DNA of 64,000 nt from Chlorobiaceae bacterium. GTDB taxonomy: Bacteria; Bacteroidota; Chlorobiia; Chlorobiales; Chlorobiaceae. Below, piece by piece: positions 45,859 through 54,320 of this stretch. Position 1 is the first letter of the stretch. Each line of letters begins with the position of its first letter. A program made the translations under genes and the position numbers. Under the pieces are notes generated by a model. It was not told the origin of the DNA, searched no databases, and saw only the letters and a program-made list of their open reading frames with translations. The stretch lies in contig JAAXXK010000004.1 in the NCBI GenBank assembly GCA_013334525.1, positions 19,629 to 83,628 on the forward strand. The letters are read 5' to 3'.

Positions 45859-46860
45859 ATGGGAGAGATGATTCTGGTTACCGGATCGACCGGTTTTATC
45901 GGGTCGAGGATGGTCGATGCGCTTCTCAGCCGTGGGGTCGCAGTCCGGGTGCTGCTCAGGCCTGAAAGCACGCCATCGCTCCCGGAATCGAACCATGCCG
46001 GAGTCGAGGAGTGCCGTGCCGGCTACCGTGATCCTGAAGCTCTCGGCAGGGCGGTCAGGGGGGTCAGTGCGATCATCCATCTTGCCGGCGTGACCAGGGC
46101 GGTCGATGAGGTCGGGTTTTTCGACGGTAATGTTCTGCCTGTCGAAAATATCCTGGAAGCTGTCAGGAAACACAATCCGGAACTGAAACGATTTCTGCTG
46201 GTCTCATCGCTTGCCGCAGCAGGCCCCGCATCATCCTCCTGGCCGGGAGTCAGCGAGTCCGACCAGCCCAATCCCGTCAGTGCTTACGGGCGAAGCAAAC
46301 TGCTTGGTGAGGAGGCTGCTTTACGCTACGGCGCAAAGGTGCCGGTAACCATTGTTCGTCCTCCTGCCGTTTACGGACCGGGAGACAGGGATATCCTTGA
46401 GGTGTTCGGGATGATGAAGAAAGGCTATCTGGTTTCGGCCGGCTCCGCAAAACGACAGCGCTTCAGCATGGTTCATGTCGATGACCTGATCGAGGGTATC
46501 CTGTTGGCGCTGCGAAGCGAAGCAGCAGCCGGAGGTACCTATTACATTACTGCTCCCCGTGCCTACGGGTGGGATGAAGTGATCGCCGCAGCCCGTCCTG
46601 TGCTCGGATTCGGGCGGCTTTTGCGCATCAGCCTTCCCGATCCGCTGGTATTCGGTCTCGGCGCGGTTTTCGGCGCTGCGGCGGGTATTACCGGCAAGAG
46701 CTCCTTGATCAACAGGGACAAGGCCACCGAACTGGTGCAGGATTACTGGGTCTGCAGCCATGAAAAAGCCGAACGTGAGCTGGGCTTTGTCGCCAGGACA
46801 ACGCTGACCGAAGGGGTAGTTACGACGCTGCAATGGTACCAGCGCAAAGGGTGGCTGTGA
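45859..46860 (+). CDS. extended SDR, NAD(P)-dependent epimerase/dehydratase/reductase
   Basis: A 333-residue extended short-chain dehydrogenase. The cofactor motif TGSTGFIGSRMVDALL (residues 8-23) is followed by IIHLAGVTRAVDEVGFFDGNV, LVSSLAAAGPAS, the catalytic YGRSKLLGE (Y-x-x-x-K) and VTIVRPPAVYGPGDRD. Members act on nucleotide sugars, sterols, or, in bacterial sphingolipid synthesis, as a ceramide/3-ketosphinganine reductase (CerR). Its divergent pairing with the serine-palmitoyltransferase-like gene makes a lipid substrate plausible, but a sugar substrate cannot be excluded. The start MGEMILVTGSTG has a short purine-rich leader. Confidence 0.88.
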   Translation: MGEMILVTGSTGFIGSRMVDALLSRGVAVRVLLRPESTPSLPESNHAGVEECRAGYRDPEALGRAVRGVSAIIHLAGVTRAVDEVGFFDGNVLPVENILEAVRKHNPELKRFLLVSSLAAAGPASSSWPGVSESDQPNPVSAYGRSKLLGEEAALRYGAKVPVTIVRPPAVYGPGDRDILEVFGMMKKGYLVSAGSAKRQRFSMVHVDDLIEGILLALRSEAAAGGTYYITAPRAYGWDEVIAAARPVLGFGRLLRISLPDPLVFGLGAVFGAAAGITGKSSLINRDKATELVQDYWVCSHEKAERELGFVARTTLTEGVVTTLQWYQRKGWL

Positions 46861-46890
46861 AAAGAGGGAAGGGAGCAAAAATCAAGAAAA

Positions 46891-46991
46891 GGACCAAAAG
46901 GACATAAGGGACCAAAGGGACATAAAGGTTCTAAGAAATAATTCTTCGTCCATCAAGTCCATCAAGTCCATTCCGTCCATAACGTCCATTC
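46891..46991. repeat. GGACCAAAAGGAC / GTCCATCAAGTCCAT repeat cluster
   Basis: Two to three copies of a GGACCAAAAGGACATA-like unit (46891-46930) are followed by GTCCATCAAGTCCATCAAG and three more GTCCAT units (46948-46991). A run of C follows (about 47009-47019). The cluster sits between the convergent SDR and holA genes. Relatives are at 40541-40626 and 60032-60067. Confidence 0.75.
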
Positions 46992-47021
46992 TTACATTAC
47001 ATTCTTCTCCCCCCCCCCCGT

Positions 47022-48062
47022 TCACCCGAGAATCTTCTGCATCAGGCGGAGCAGGGTGAATTTTTCGTCGGTGGCGGTTGCCAGGCCCTTGAGGGCGGCG
47101 TCGGCTTCCCTGAGGGCGAGAATTGCTCGTTCGGTTTCGATGCTGCTGAAAAGTTTTGCGTAGCCGATATAATTCTTTGCGAAAAACTCCTGGCGTCCGT
47201 ACATGCCGAGCATGGCGGCTGTTTCCTGAAGCGTTTTCTGCTGCAATCCGGGGGTCTGCAGTTTCCAGATCCGAATGAAAAAGGTCGTCAGGTAGCGCAC
47301 GATGTTCATCAATCCATCTTTCTGCCCCTCCTGGTCCATGATCATCAGGGCGATGCCGCTGCAGAGCCTGAGGTTTTTGCCGACGAGCGCCTTTTCAAGT
47401 TCAAAAACGTTGTATTTGCGTGAAATGCCGACGCAGTCGCAGACGTCGTCGAGGGTGATGCGTTTGTCAGGTCGTTTGTCCGACGCATAGAGAGTCAGTT
47501 TTTCCAGCTCCTGGCAGATCTGCCGCGACGAAGGTTCGATGTAGCCGGAGAACGCCTTGAGGGCTTCGGGTTCGAAATCCCATCCAGCCGCTCTTGCCCT
47601 TTCGGATGCAAAGATATCGGGGTGTTTGATGGCCGGGAACTCCTGGCGGAACGGTTTCAGGTATTTGTAGGGAGATTTTTCGAGCTCCTTTTTCTCGATC
47701 TCTTCGGCATCGAGCACCAGCACGGCGAACGGAGCCGGGCTGGAAAGGTAACGGGCGAAAGACTCTTCCTGGTTCTGGAGCTGTTCCTTGCTTCCCCCTT
47801 TCTTCAGCTTTTCGAACTGGCGGACGATCACCAGCTTTTTTTCGGTGAACATCGGGTACTCCGACGCGGCGGATATGATCTCTCCGAGTGAGAGGTCAGG
47901 TCCGTACAGGACGAGCGTATTGAGGGCGGCCTCGTTTTCCGATGGAAAAAGAGCCGCCTTCAGTTGCGCTTCGATCTCTTCCTTGAGCCAGCTTTCAGGG
48001 CCCTGAAAGAAATACACCGGGGCTATCCGGCCCGATGCGATCTGTTTTTTCAGGTCTGACAT
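47022..48062 (-). CDS. holA: DNA polymerase III subunit delta
   Basis: The clamp-loader subunit that opens the beta sliding clamp. The 346-residue protein begins with the conserved [26 protein letters not shown] and [43 protein letters not shown]. These belong to the delta N-terminal domain, with the AAA-like core to about residue 210. The helical C-terminal collar (about 215-340) includes [25 protein letters not shown]. It starts at ATG 48062 and lies 26 bases after ssb on the minus strand, so ssb-holA is probably one unit of replication genes. Confidence 0.95.
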   Translation of the reverse strand: MSDLKKQIASGRIAPVYFFQGPESWLKEEIEAQLKAALFPSENEAALNTLVLYGPDLSLGEIISAASEYPMFTEKKLVIVRQFEKLKKGGSKEQLQNQEESFARYLSSPAPFAVLVLDAEEIEKKELEKSPYKYLKPFRQEFPAIKHPDIFASERARAAGWDFEPEALKAFSGYIEPSSRQICQELEKLTLYASDKRPDKRITLDDVCDCVGISRKYNVFELEKALVGKNLRLCSGIALMIMDQEGQKDGLMNIVRYLTTFFIRIWKLQTPGLQQKTLQETAAMLGMYGRQEFFAKNYIGYAKLFSSIETERAILALREADAALKGLATATDEKFTLLRLMQKILG

Positions 48063-48088
48063 GACGATTTTCCGGCTGGTATCAAGGT

Positions 48089-48583
48089 TCAGAAGGGCAG
48101 GTCATCTTTTTCGATCTCCTGCACGCTGCCGGTCGAACTCCTGTCGCTGAAATCCCCGGATGCGGATTCCTGCCTTGGTGGTTTTACGGACGGTTGGCGC
48201 TCCTGGCCTCCATACGACTGTTCACCCATGCCACTGCCGGAATCTTTGCCTGAACCGAGCATCTGCATGTCGCTGCAGACGATCTCGGTCGTATATTTTT
48301 TTTCACCGGACTTGCTGTCGTCCCATGAGCGGGTCTGGAGACGGCCTTCAAGATAAACCTGACGTCCTTTTTTGAGGTACTGGCTGCAGATGTCGGCGAG
48401 CTTGCCCCAGACGACGATGCGGTGCCATTCGGTGCGCTCCTGCTGATTGCCGCTGCTGTCCTTGAAGCCCTCGCTGGTCGCGACGGTGAAATTGACGACT
48501 ACCTGGCCTGATGCGGTTTCCCGGCGTTCAGGATCGTTGCCCAGATGTCCGATGAGCATCACTTTGTTTAAGCCTTTTGCCAT
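48089..48583 (-). CDS. ssb: single-stranded DNA-binding protein
   Basis: Coats single-stranded DNA during replication and repair. The 164-residue product has the OB fold at residues 1-110 ([38 protein letters not shown] ... [30 protein letters not shown]). A Gly/Ser/Gln-rich linker and the acidic tip DDLPF, the docking site for partner proteins, follow. The start MAKGLNKV is preferred over an in-frame ATG ten codons upstream because SSB begins there. It is followed by holA after 26 bases. Confidence 0.97.
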   Translation of the reverse strand: MAKGLNKVMLIGHLGNDPERRETASGQVVVNFTVATSEGFKDSSGNQQERTEWHRIVVWGKLADICSQYLKKGRQVYLEGRLQTRSWDDSKSGEKKYTTEIVCSDMQMLGSGKDSGSGMGEQSYGGQERQPSVKPPRQESASGDFSDRSSTGSVQEIEKDDLPF

Positions 48584-48733
48584 GGTGATAAGCAGGTTTT
48601 TCGGTTTTGTCAAAGGAGTCTCTCATTATTTGCCGTAAGCAGAGACCCCGGAGATCATGCCAGTTCGGATGAAAAATGCATGATTTTATTGATAAATGTA
48701 AACTACGCCAATATTCGCAACTCTTCCAAGAGC

Positions 48734-49528
48734 CTATGATGTGAAACGGCTTGAGTCGATGACCGGTCCTTCCCGGCAGAGAAGCATGCTCTCTTTTTCT
48801 CCATTGGCATTGTTCAGCTCCACCATACATCCGTAGCAGATGCCGACGCCGCATCCCATGATCGATTCGAGGGAGAGTTCGCAGGAAATATCGCGCTCTT
48901 TGCAGAACCGGGCGAGCGCTTTCAGCATCGGGTTAGGACCGCAGGCGAAGACCTTGGATCTTTCTGACGAAGGTCGCGATGCGAGATGGTTTCTGAGCAG
49001 TTCCACGACATTGCCGTGGAACCCCTCCGAGCCGTCGTCGGTTGCCGTGCTGCAGTTCGAAAGGCCCCGGGTCAGCAGATCGGAGCGGGTACGACCTCCG
49101 ACAAGGTGACGGAAATGGTGACCTTCAGCGGCAAGCCTCTTTTCAAGAAACAGCATGGGAGCGGTACCGATTCCGCCTGAAACGAGCAGTGCGGTATCAA
49201 AATCGCCGGTATCGGTGCCGAATGCGTTGCCGAGCGGTCCGAGTACCATGATGCTCTCCCCGCAGGTCGACCCGCATAGCTGGGCCGTTGCCCGGCCGAC
49301 GGATTTGACCATGACGTCGATGATGTCGCCACGGACGTTATGGATGCAGAACGGTCGTCTTAGCAGGGGCTGGTCGGAAGCATTGACCTTGATGTTGACG
49401 AAGTTGCCGGGTCGCGCAGTGGCGGCGATTTCAGGGCAGACCATCGAAATGATCGAAACACCGGATCCCGCTTGACGGGTTTCACTGATCTGGGTCCTGA
49501 GATCGGAAATGGAGCTTGTGGGAAGCAT
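48734..49528 (-). CDS. pyrK: dihydroorotate dehydrogenase electron-transfer subunit
   Basis: An FAD and [2Fe-2S] subunit that passes electrons from PyrD1B to NAD+ in pyrimidine synthesis; the cytosolic complex acts anaerobically. The 264-residue protein has a ferredoxin-reductase-like FAD domain (RPGNFVNIKVNASDQPLLRRPFCIHNV) and an NAD domain (LLVSGGIGTAPMLFLEKRLAAEGH, KVFACGPNPMLKALARFC). The C-terminal cluster site has Cys226, Cys231, Cys234 and Cys251 (MGCGVGICYGCMVEL ... LLCREGP). The catalytic partner pyrD is not in the window. The start MLPTSSISDL gives the normal length. Confidence 0.93.
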   Translation of the reverse strand: MLPTSSISDLRTQISETRQAGSGVSIISMVCPEIAATARPGNFVNIKVNASDQPLLRRPFCIHNVRGDIIDVMVKSVGRATAQLCGSTCGESIMVLGPLGNAFGTDTGDFDTALLVSGGIGTAPMLFLEKRLAAEGHHFRHLVGGRTRSDLLTRGLSNCSTATDDGSEGFHGNVVELLRNHLASRPSSERSKVFACGPNPMLKALARFCKERDISCELSLESIMGCGVGICYGCMVELNNANGEKESMLLCREGPVIDSSRFTS

Positions 49529-49856
49529 TGGTCAACACTTTGTTATGTCGTGAGCCGTCAATAGCCGGTATCGATATTGATCCGGCACTGAAACACTCTT
49601 CGATAAATCGTCAGCCATTAATTAAGAGCACCGGCAACGATTTTGCAAATTAGTTTCGGCAGGCATGGCAAGGCCTGGTCATCATAATAGACAGTATAAT
49701 AAATATATACAGGCCGCCGGAGTCGTACATGCCGGAATACAGCTTTCATGAGACACTTTATTGTTCAAGCATTGGCTGTTAATGTTCTTTTGCAGAATAA
49801 CGGGAGATGTATATCTTTAACGTCTTGGCTGTAACAATAAATCCAATGCCTGGTTC
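49529..49856. other. promoter region between pyrK and the first ArsA-like gene
   Basis: These 328 bases separate divergent genes. An AT-rich island contains a consensus -10, TATAAT (49695-49700), about 155 bases before the ArsA-like start, but without a matching -35. I see no gene or RNA. Confidence 0.4.
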
Positions 49857-51074
49857 ATGCGTATATTAACTTTTACTGGTAAAGGCGGAGTAGGGAAAAC
49901 AAGTGTTTCGGCTGCTACAGCCGTTCGTCTTTCCGAGTTGGGGCATCGCACTTTGGTGCTGTCTACCGATCCTGCCCACAGCCTTTCCGACTCTTTCAAT
50001 CTCCCCCTTGGCGCAGAGCCGACCAAAATCAAGGAGAACCTTCATGCTATCGAGGTGAATCCCTATGTGGACCTCAAGCAGAACTGGCATTCAGTACAGA
50101 AATATTATACCCGTATTTTCATGGCCCAGGGAGTTTCAGGGGTTATGGCCGATGAAATGACGATCCTGCCCGGCATGGAAGAGCTTTTCTCACTGCTTCG
50201 GATCAAACGTTACAAGGCCTCAGGCCTCTACGATACCCTTGTACTCGACACGGCTCCTACCGGAGAGACGCTTCGCCTGCTTTCCCTTCCTGATACCCTT
50301 TCCTGGGGAATGAAAGCCGTCAAGAATGTCAACAAATACATTGTTCGCCCGCTCAGCAAGCCGCTGTCGAAAATGTCCGACAAGATAGCCTATTACATTC
50401 CGCCGGAAGATGCCATCGAATCGGTCGACCAGGTTTTTGACGAGCTTGAGGATATCCGCGAGATCCTGACCGACAACGTCAAGTCTACGGTCAGGCTGGT
50501 CATGAACGCCGAGAAGATGTCGATCAAGGAGACCATGCGCGCCCTTACCTACCTGAACCTTTATGGTTTCAAGGTCGATATGGTGCTTGTCAACAAACTG
50601 CTCGATACACAGGAAAACAGCGGATACCTTGAGAAATGGAAGGGAATCCAGCAGAAATACCTGGGCGAAATCGAAGAGGGATTTGCCCCCCTGCCGGTCA
50701 AGAAGATGAAGATGTACGACCAGGAGATCGTTGGCGTCAAGTCACTCGAGGTTTTTGCACATGACATCTACGGAGATACCGATCCGTCACGACTCATGTA
50801 CGACGAACCGCCGATCAAGTTCATCCGCAACGGCGACGTTTACGAAGTGCAGCTCAAACTCATGTTCGCCAACCCTGTCGATATCGACGTTTGGGTGACC
50901 GGCGACGAACTCTACATCCAGATCGGAAACCAGAGGAAAGTCATAACCCTCCCGATCAGTCTCACCGGACTGGAACCGGGCGAAGCCGTATTCAAGGACA
51001 AGTGGCTCCACATTCCGTTCGATCTTGCCAACCAGGGGCAGCATCATCGTACCAGGGAGCTTCACAAGGCTTGA
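49857..51074 (+). CDS. ArsA/Get3-family ATPase with C-terminal HSP20-like domain (first copy)
   Basis: A 405-residue dimeric-type SIMIBI ATPase. It has the deviant P-loop GKGGVGKT (residues 8-15), switch I STDPAHSLSDSF, switch II LDTAPTGETLRLL, a hydrophobic helical insert around residues 90-190 and an adenine-loop asparagine (NK in VLVNKLLD). The C-terminal 90 residues (GDVYEVQLKLMFANPVDIDVWVTGDELYIQIGNQRK) form an HSP20/ArsA-HSP20-like beta sandwich. The protein contains no cysteine at all, so it cannot bind As(III) or Sb(III) as ArsA does. I infer Get3-like handling of hydrophobic client proteins. It lies 115 bases before csmC on the same strand. Confidence 0.9.
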   Translation: MRILTFTGKGGVGKTSVSAATAVRLSELGHRTLVLSTDPAHSLSDSFNLPLGAEPTKIKENLHAIEVNPYVDLKQNWHSVQKYYTRIFMAQGVSGVMADEMTILPGMEELFSLLRIKRYKASGLYDTLVLDTAPTGETLRLLSLPDTLSWGMKAVKNVNKYIVRPLSKPLSKMSDKIAYYIPPEDAIESVDQVFDELEDIREILTDNVKSTVRLVMNAEKMSIKETMRALTYLNLYGFKVDMVLVNKLLDTQENSGYLEKWKGIQQKYLGEIEEGFAPLPVKKMKMYDQEIVGVKSLEVFAHDIYGDTDPSRLMYDEPPIKFIRNGDVYEVQLKLMFANPVDIDVWVTGDELYIQIGNQRKVITLPISLTGLEPGEAVFKDKWLHIPFDLANQGQHHRTRELHKA

Positions 51075-51117
51075 GGCGAAGGTGGTCAAGTTTGATCAGG
51101 GTATATTTTTTTTTACC

Positions 51118-51171
51118 TTGAACTATGGTAATTTGCACTGTAACAAACTAACGAGGGCTGTTTAAGCAGCC
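51118..51171 (+). promoter_or_regulatory. probable csmC-csmA promoter and leader hairpin
   Basis: TTGAAC (51118-51123), a 17-base spacer and TAACAA (51141-51146) match the sigma-70 pattern reasonably. A small hairpin, GGCTG-TTTAAG-CAGCC (51156-51171), would lie close to the 5' end of the transcript and could stabilise the mRNA. Confidence 0.45.
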
Positions 51172-51189
51172 GCAATTAAGGAGGACACA

Positions 51190-51609
51190 ATGTCAGAGTC
51201 GTATCAGAAACTTCGCAAGGACTTTAAGGAACTCGATTTCACCGACAGACTCACCTTTCTTGCCGAAAGCGTGCTTCTGACCGGCCAGAGCGCCATCGTC
51301 GGCGGACTGGAAGTGGCAGGCAGCGTCGTAGAGACCGTCGCCGGTACGGTTGGTTCGCTTGTCGATGCATCGGGTATCGGCAACATCCTGGGTGGCCCCA
51401 GCGGTGTCGTTGGTGAAACCATCGACCGTGTGGCGATCACCGTGAAAGATGTCTCCCGTTCCGCAGGCGAACTTTACAGCGATGCCGTAAAGAACGTTGA
51501 GAACGCTACGGGCAATGCTGCGAAAGCTGTCGGCGATGCCGGTGTATCAGCTTCCGAAGCGGTAAAAAATATTGCCGGTTCGTTCCAGAAAACCACAGGT
51601 AAAGCATGA
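51190..51609 (+). CDS. csmC: chlorosome envelope protein CsmC
   Basis: A component of the lipid monolayer envelope around the bacteriochlorophyll aggregates of the chlorosome. The 139-residue protein has a charged N-terminus ([24 protein letters not shown]). A Gly/Val/Ala-rich amphipathic core (about residues 28-80, with [36 protein letters not shown]) and an Ala-rich helical tail follow, as in the CsmC/CsmD family. A very strong ribosome site (AAGGAGGAC) precedes the ATG. It is next to csmA, its known partner gene. Assignment rests on this context plus composition. Confidence 0.93.
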   Translation: MSESYQKLRKDFKELDFTDRLTFLAESVLLTGQSAIVGGLEVAGSVVETVAGTVGSLVDASGIGNILGGPSGVVGETIDRVAITVKDVSRSAGELYSDAVKNVENATGNAAKAVGDAGVSASEAVKNIAGSFQKTTGKA

Positions 51610-51771
51610 TGTAGTTGAATATTCCGGTTCGTTTCCGTCTGGAAACACGGCTGGATAGCCATCAGAATCTTTTATTTGTGTTTTTTTGATTATTCGCTTA
51701 TTTTTATCCTAAAGTCGCAATTTTATCGAATGTTGTTTTTTTCTGTCAATTAAATTCCAAAAGGAGGAGTT

Positions 51772-52014
51772 ATGAGTGGAGGAGGAGTATTTACCGATAT
51801 CTTAGCCGCCGCAGGCCGCATTTTCGAAGTTATGGTTGAAGGTCATTGGGAAACCGTCGGCATGCTTTTTGACTCACTGGGCAAAGGCACCATGCGTATC
51901 AATCGCAATGCCTATGGTTCACTGGGTGGCGGTTCCAGCCTTCGTGGTTCTTCACCTGAGGTTTCCGGCTATGCCGTTCCTACCAAGGAAGTTGAATCCA
52001 AGTTTGCCAAATAA
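51772..52014 (+). CDS. csmA: chlorosome baseplate protein CsmA (precursor)
   Basis: Forms the paracrystalline baseplate binding BChl a and carotenoid, which passes excitation energy from the chlorosome to the FMO protein. The 80-residue precursor begins [30 protein letters not shown], with the BChl-a-ligand His25 in EGHWE. The C-terminal stretch after the [11 protein letters not shown] region is removed in the mature 59-residue form known from other species. Compared with the sequence I remember for C. tepidum, there is Leu for Met and one extra Ser near residue 52. The ATG is preceded by the strong site AAAGGAGGAG and the gene is followed by a canonical terminator. Confidence 0.98.
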   Translation: MSGGGVFTDILAAAGRIFEVMVEGHWETVGMLFDSLGKGTMRINRNAYGSLGGGSSLRGSSPEVSGYAVPTKEVESKFAK

Positions 52015-52038
52015 GCAAACTGGTCAGCAGATTACACA

Positions 52039-52075
52039 AGCAGTGACAGGCAAAAACCGTCACTGCTTTTTTTTT
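52039..52075 (+). terminator. terminator of csmC-csmA
   Basis: AGCAGTGAC, an 11-base loop and GTCACTGCT form a 9-bp perfect stem followed by nine T, 25 bases after the csmA stop codon. This separates csmCA from the downstream genes. Confidence 0.93.
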
Positions 52076-52262
52076 GTAGTGAGCACTCATCTGACTTTGC
52101 GCATTTTTCGACATTCGACTCGTCTACCGATCTCTTCCTGCACCTTCCTGCCCTGCTTTCCCCGGTTCTTTGTTACGTAATTTATTTTAGTTTTCATATT
52201 TTAGTAATTCGAGCATTTAATTGACGATCAACGGACTTTACAGGTAACAGACCGAAGCGGTA

Positions 52263-54308
52263 ATGGCTAATTTTTCTCTATATGTCTCAGGGCAGACAGA
52301 ACTGAATGATGTCACTGAGTTTTTCCAGAAACGTCTTCTTGGTGAAGGTGAAAATCCAATTGCGTTTTTTGATGGGGTTTTTTACGAGTCTCACCAGGAG
52401 CGTGTAGGCAACATCGTCTACCAGGACTATCTGATTTATACCGACAAGGCGCTCTACCTTTGGGCAAGGGGCTCTTCGAAGGATTATCTCGATCGTTTCA
52501 ACCTTGGGGCCGTTTCAGTGAACAGCCGCAACAAGGACAGTGCGTTCGCGACGCTTAACCTCAAGATCAGGCGCGAGGCGAAGGAGCCTGTGTACGTGAT
52601 TTTCGACATGGTCGAAATTCGTGAAGCAGAGACTATCGTAAAACTCCATACGGTTGTCGAATCGACCATCGAGGATTATCTCGGCGTCAATTACCGACAG
52701 GAAATTCCTGATGATACTGCCGACAGGATTCTTGAGGCGGCCAGGAAGTTCTGCCCCCCCAAAAACCTCTCCATCCCCCTTGAATCTCCCCAGATTCCGG
52801 TCAGCGATGCGGGTATCGGTTATGGCCAGGATCTTCTCGAGCAGTACAAGGCCTCTATCGGCTACAATCCGAATCAGGATCCCCAGCAGCAGGGAGTGCC
52901 CCCGGGCGCGAGGCAACATGCCGGCATGGGTCCTCAGGATGCCATCAGAGGCGGTATCGAGTCTCTGCTTCCTACCGATCCGGCCTCACTCAAGCGGATT
53001 GCCGATCAGATAAAGAATATGGTGGGCGATGCTCCGTTCAAGCTTCGTGACCAGGTGATGAAAGACCTGCAGCATGTGCCCGGCGATGTCGCCACGGTTC
53101 TGACTGCCCTGAACGAGCTGCTTTCCAATATCGCAGGCAATCCTCTTGCCGAGCGTTTCGTCATGAATGCCATCAAAACCGCAGTCGTCAACGATGGGGT
53201 TCTCGGTTCGCTTACAAAAATCATCAAGCTGACTTCGGGCGGCGGTGGAAAAAAACCGGCCAAGCCGACAGCGCCATCTTCGCAGGACGATCAGCCGTCA
53301 GGAAGGTCAAACAACTCAGGCTTTCACGATGATTCCGATGACGATACGACGATCCGGAGAAAAAAGATCAGCGTCAAGGACGATGACGAGCGTCCGGCAT
53401 ACGATCCTTTTGCGGATAACGACGATCCTATCGTTTCAAGGGAGAACCGCCCGCAACCGTCACGTCCCAAGCCCGCCAGGGATGACGATTTTGATGCCGA
53501 TGCGGCAGCGCCGAGAAAGAAGATCTCCATCAAGATGGACGATGACAGTGGTTCTGGCAGCAATGAGATTGCCCGAAAACTGATGAGTTACGACGAGACT
53601 GAGCGTGATGAGCCTGAACCTTCAACACGGGAAATACCCTCTGTGGAACCGGTTGCAGCTGAACCAGTGATCCGCAAGAAAAAAGTTTCAATAAAAGCCG
53701 AAGCGGGTAGTGGTGCAGAGGCCGATATCGCCCGCAAGTTGATGAGTTACGACGAGGCGGCCAGAGAAGGAAACGATTCCGGCCAATCTGCTCAAGTTTC
53801 TCAGGACCTTTCCGAAGATGATTCATTTTCACCGGTGGTTCCAGAGTCGACCAGGAAAAAAATCAGGATCAAGGCGGAGTCCGGGGCCGAAGAGGCCGGC
53901 GGAGCTGAATCTGGTATCGCCAGCAAGCTGATGAGCTACGACGAAGAGGCTCCTTCGCTTCAGCCAGCCCCGGAATCGCAGCAGAAAAAGATCAGGATCA
54001 AGGCGGAACCGGAACCGGCACCCGAGCCCGAGCCGGAAGAGTTTTATATTCCTGAAGATATCCTCTTCTCCGCCCTGGGTGAAGAGGAACCAGAAGATCG
54101 TTCGAGTAAGTACATGACCATTGTCTCCGAGGATTTGGACTCGGAAGTATCGGTTACGGAAAAAGAGCCTGAACGTATCAAGTTACCATCAGGTAATGCC
54201 GGCAATGGCACGCCTGTCGGCACACTGCCGCGCAAGAACAGCGTAAAGGACATCGGCGATGAGTCAGAGGGAGATAAGCATTTAGTCACAGTCAAGATTA
54301 CACCTTAG
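52263..54308 (+). CDS. 681-residue protein of unknown function with PH-like head and RKKI-x-IK / KLMSYDE repeats
   Basis: I do not recognise this family. Residues 30-145 look like a compact beta-rich domain, possibly PH-like (FDGVFYESHQERVGNIVYQDYLIYTDKALYLWARG, then YVIFDMVEIREAETIVKL). Residues 225-325 are helical. From 330 the chain is disordered, charged and repetitive. RKKISVK (366), RKKISIK (418), RKKKVSIKAE (471), RKKIRIKAE (531) and QKKIRIKAE (574) alternate with IARKLMSYDE (436, 489) and IASKLMSYDE (552). No signal peptide or transmembrane helix is seen. It lies between csmA and the second ArsA-like gene, 12 bases from the latter. I infer a scaffold or adaptor linked to the chlorosome. 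Confidence 0.9.
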   Translation: MANFSLYVSGQTELNDVTEFFQKRLLGEGENPIAFFDGVFYESHQERVGNIVYQDYLIYTDKALYLWARGSSKDYLDRFNLGAVSVNSRNKDSAFATLNLKIRREAKEPVYVIFDMVEIREAETIVKLHTVVESTIEDYLGVNYRQEIPDDTADRILEAARKFCPPKNLSIPLESPQIPVSDAGIGYGQDLLEQYKASIGYNPNQDPQQQGVPPGARQHAGMGPQDAIRGGIESLLPTDPASLKRIADQIKNMVGDAPFKLRDQVMKDLQHVPGDVATVLTALNELLSNIAGNPLAERFVMNAIKTAVVNDGVLGSLTKIIKLTSGGGGKKPAKPTAPSSQDDQPSGRSNNSGFHDDSDDDTTIRRKKISVKDDDERPAYDPFADNDDPIVSRENRPQPSRPKPARDDDFDADAAAPRKKISIKMDDDSGSGSNEIARKLMSYDETERDEPEPSTREIPSVEPVAAEPVIRKKKVSIKAEAGSGAEADIARKLMSYDEAAREGNDSGQSAQVSQDLSEDDSFSPVVPESTRKKIRIKAESGAEEAGGAESGIASKLMSYDEEAPSLQPAPESQQKKIRIKAEPEPAPEPEPEEFYIPEDILFSALGEEEPEDRSSKYMTIVSEDLDSEVSVTEKEPERIKLPSGNAGNGTPVGTLPRKNSVKDIGDESEGDKHLVTVKITP

Positions 54309-54320
54309 TATTTCAATACC

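Noticed and set aside
45610-46173. 187-codon minus-strand frame overlapping the SDR promoter and 5' end
   Set aside because: It overlaps the SDR coding sequence and the divergent promoter, and has no similarity or ribosome site.
40541-47000. CRISPR array formed by the GTCCAT repeats
   Set aside because: Units are 9-18 bases with no regular unique spacers, and no cas genes are nearby.
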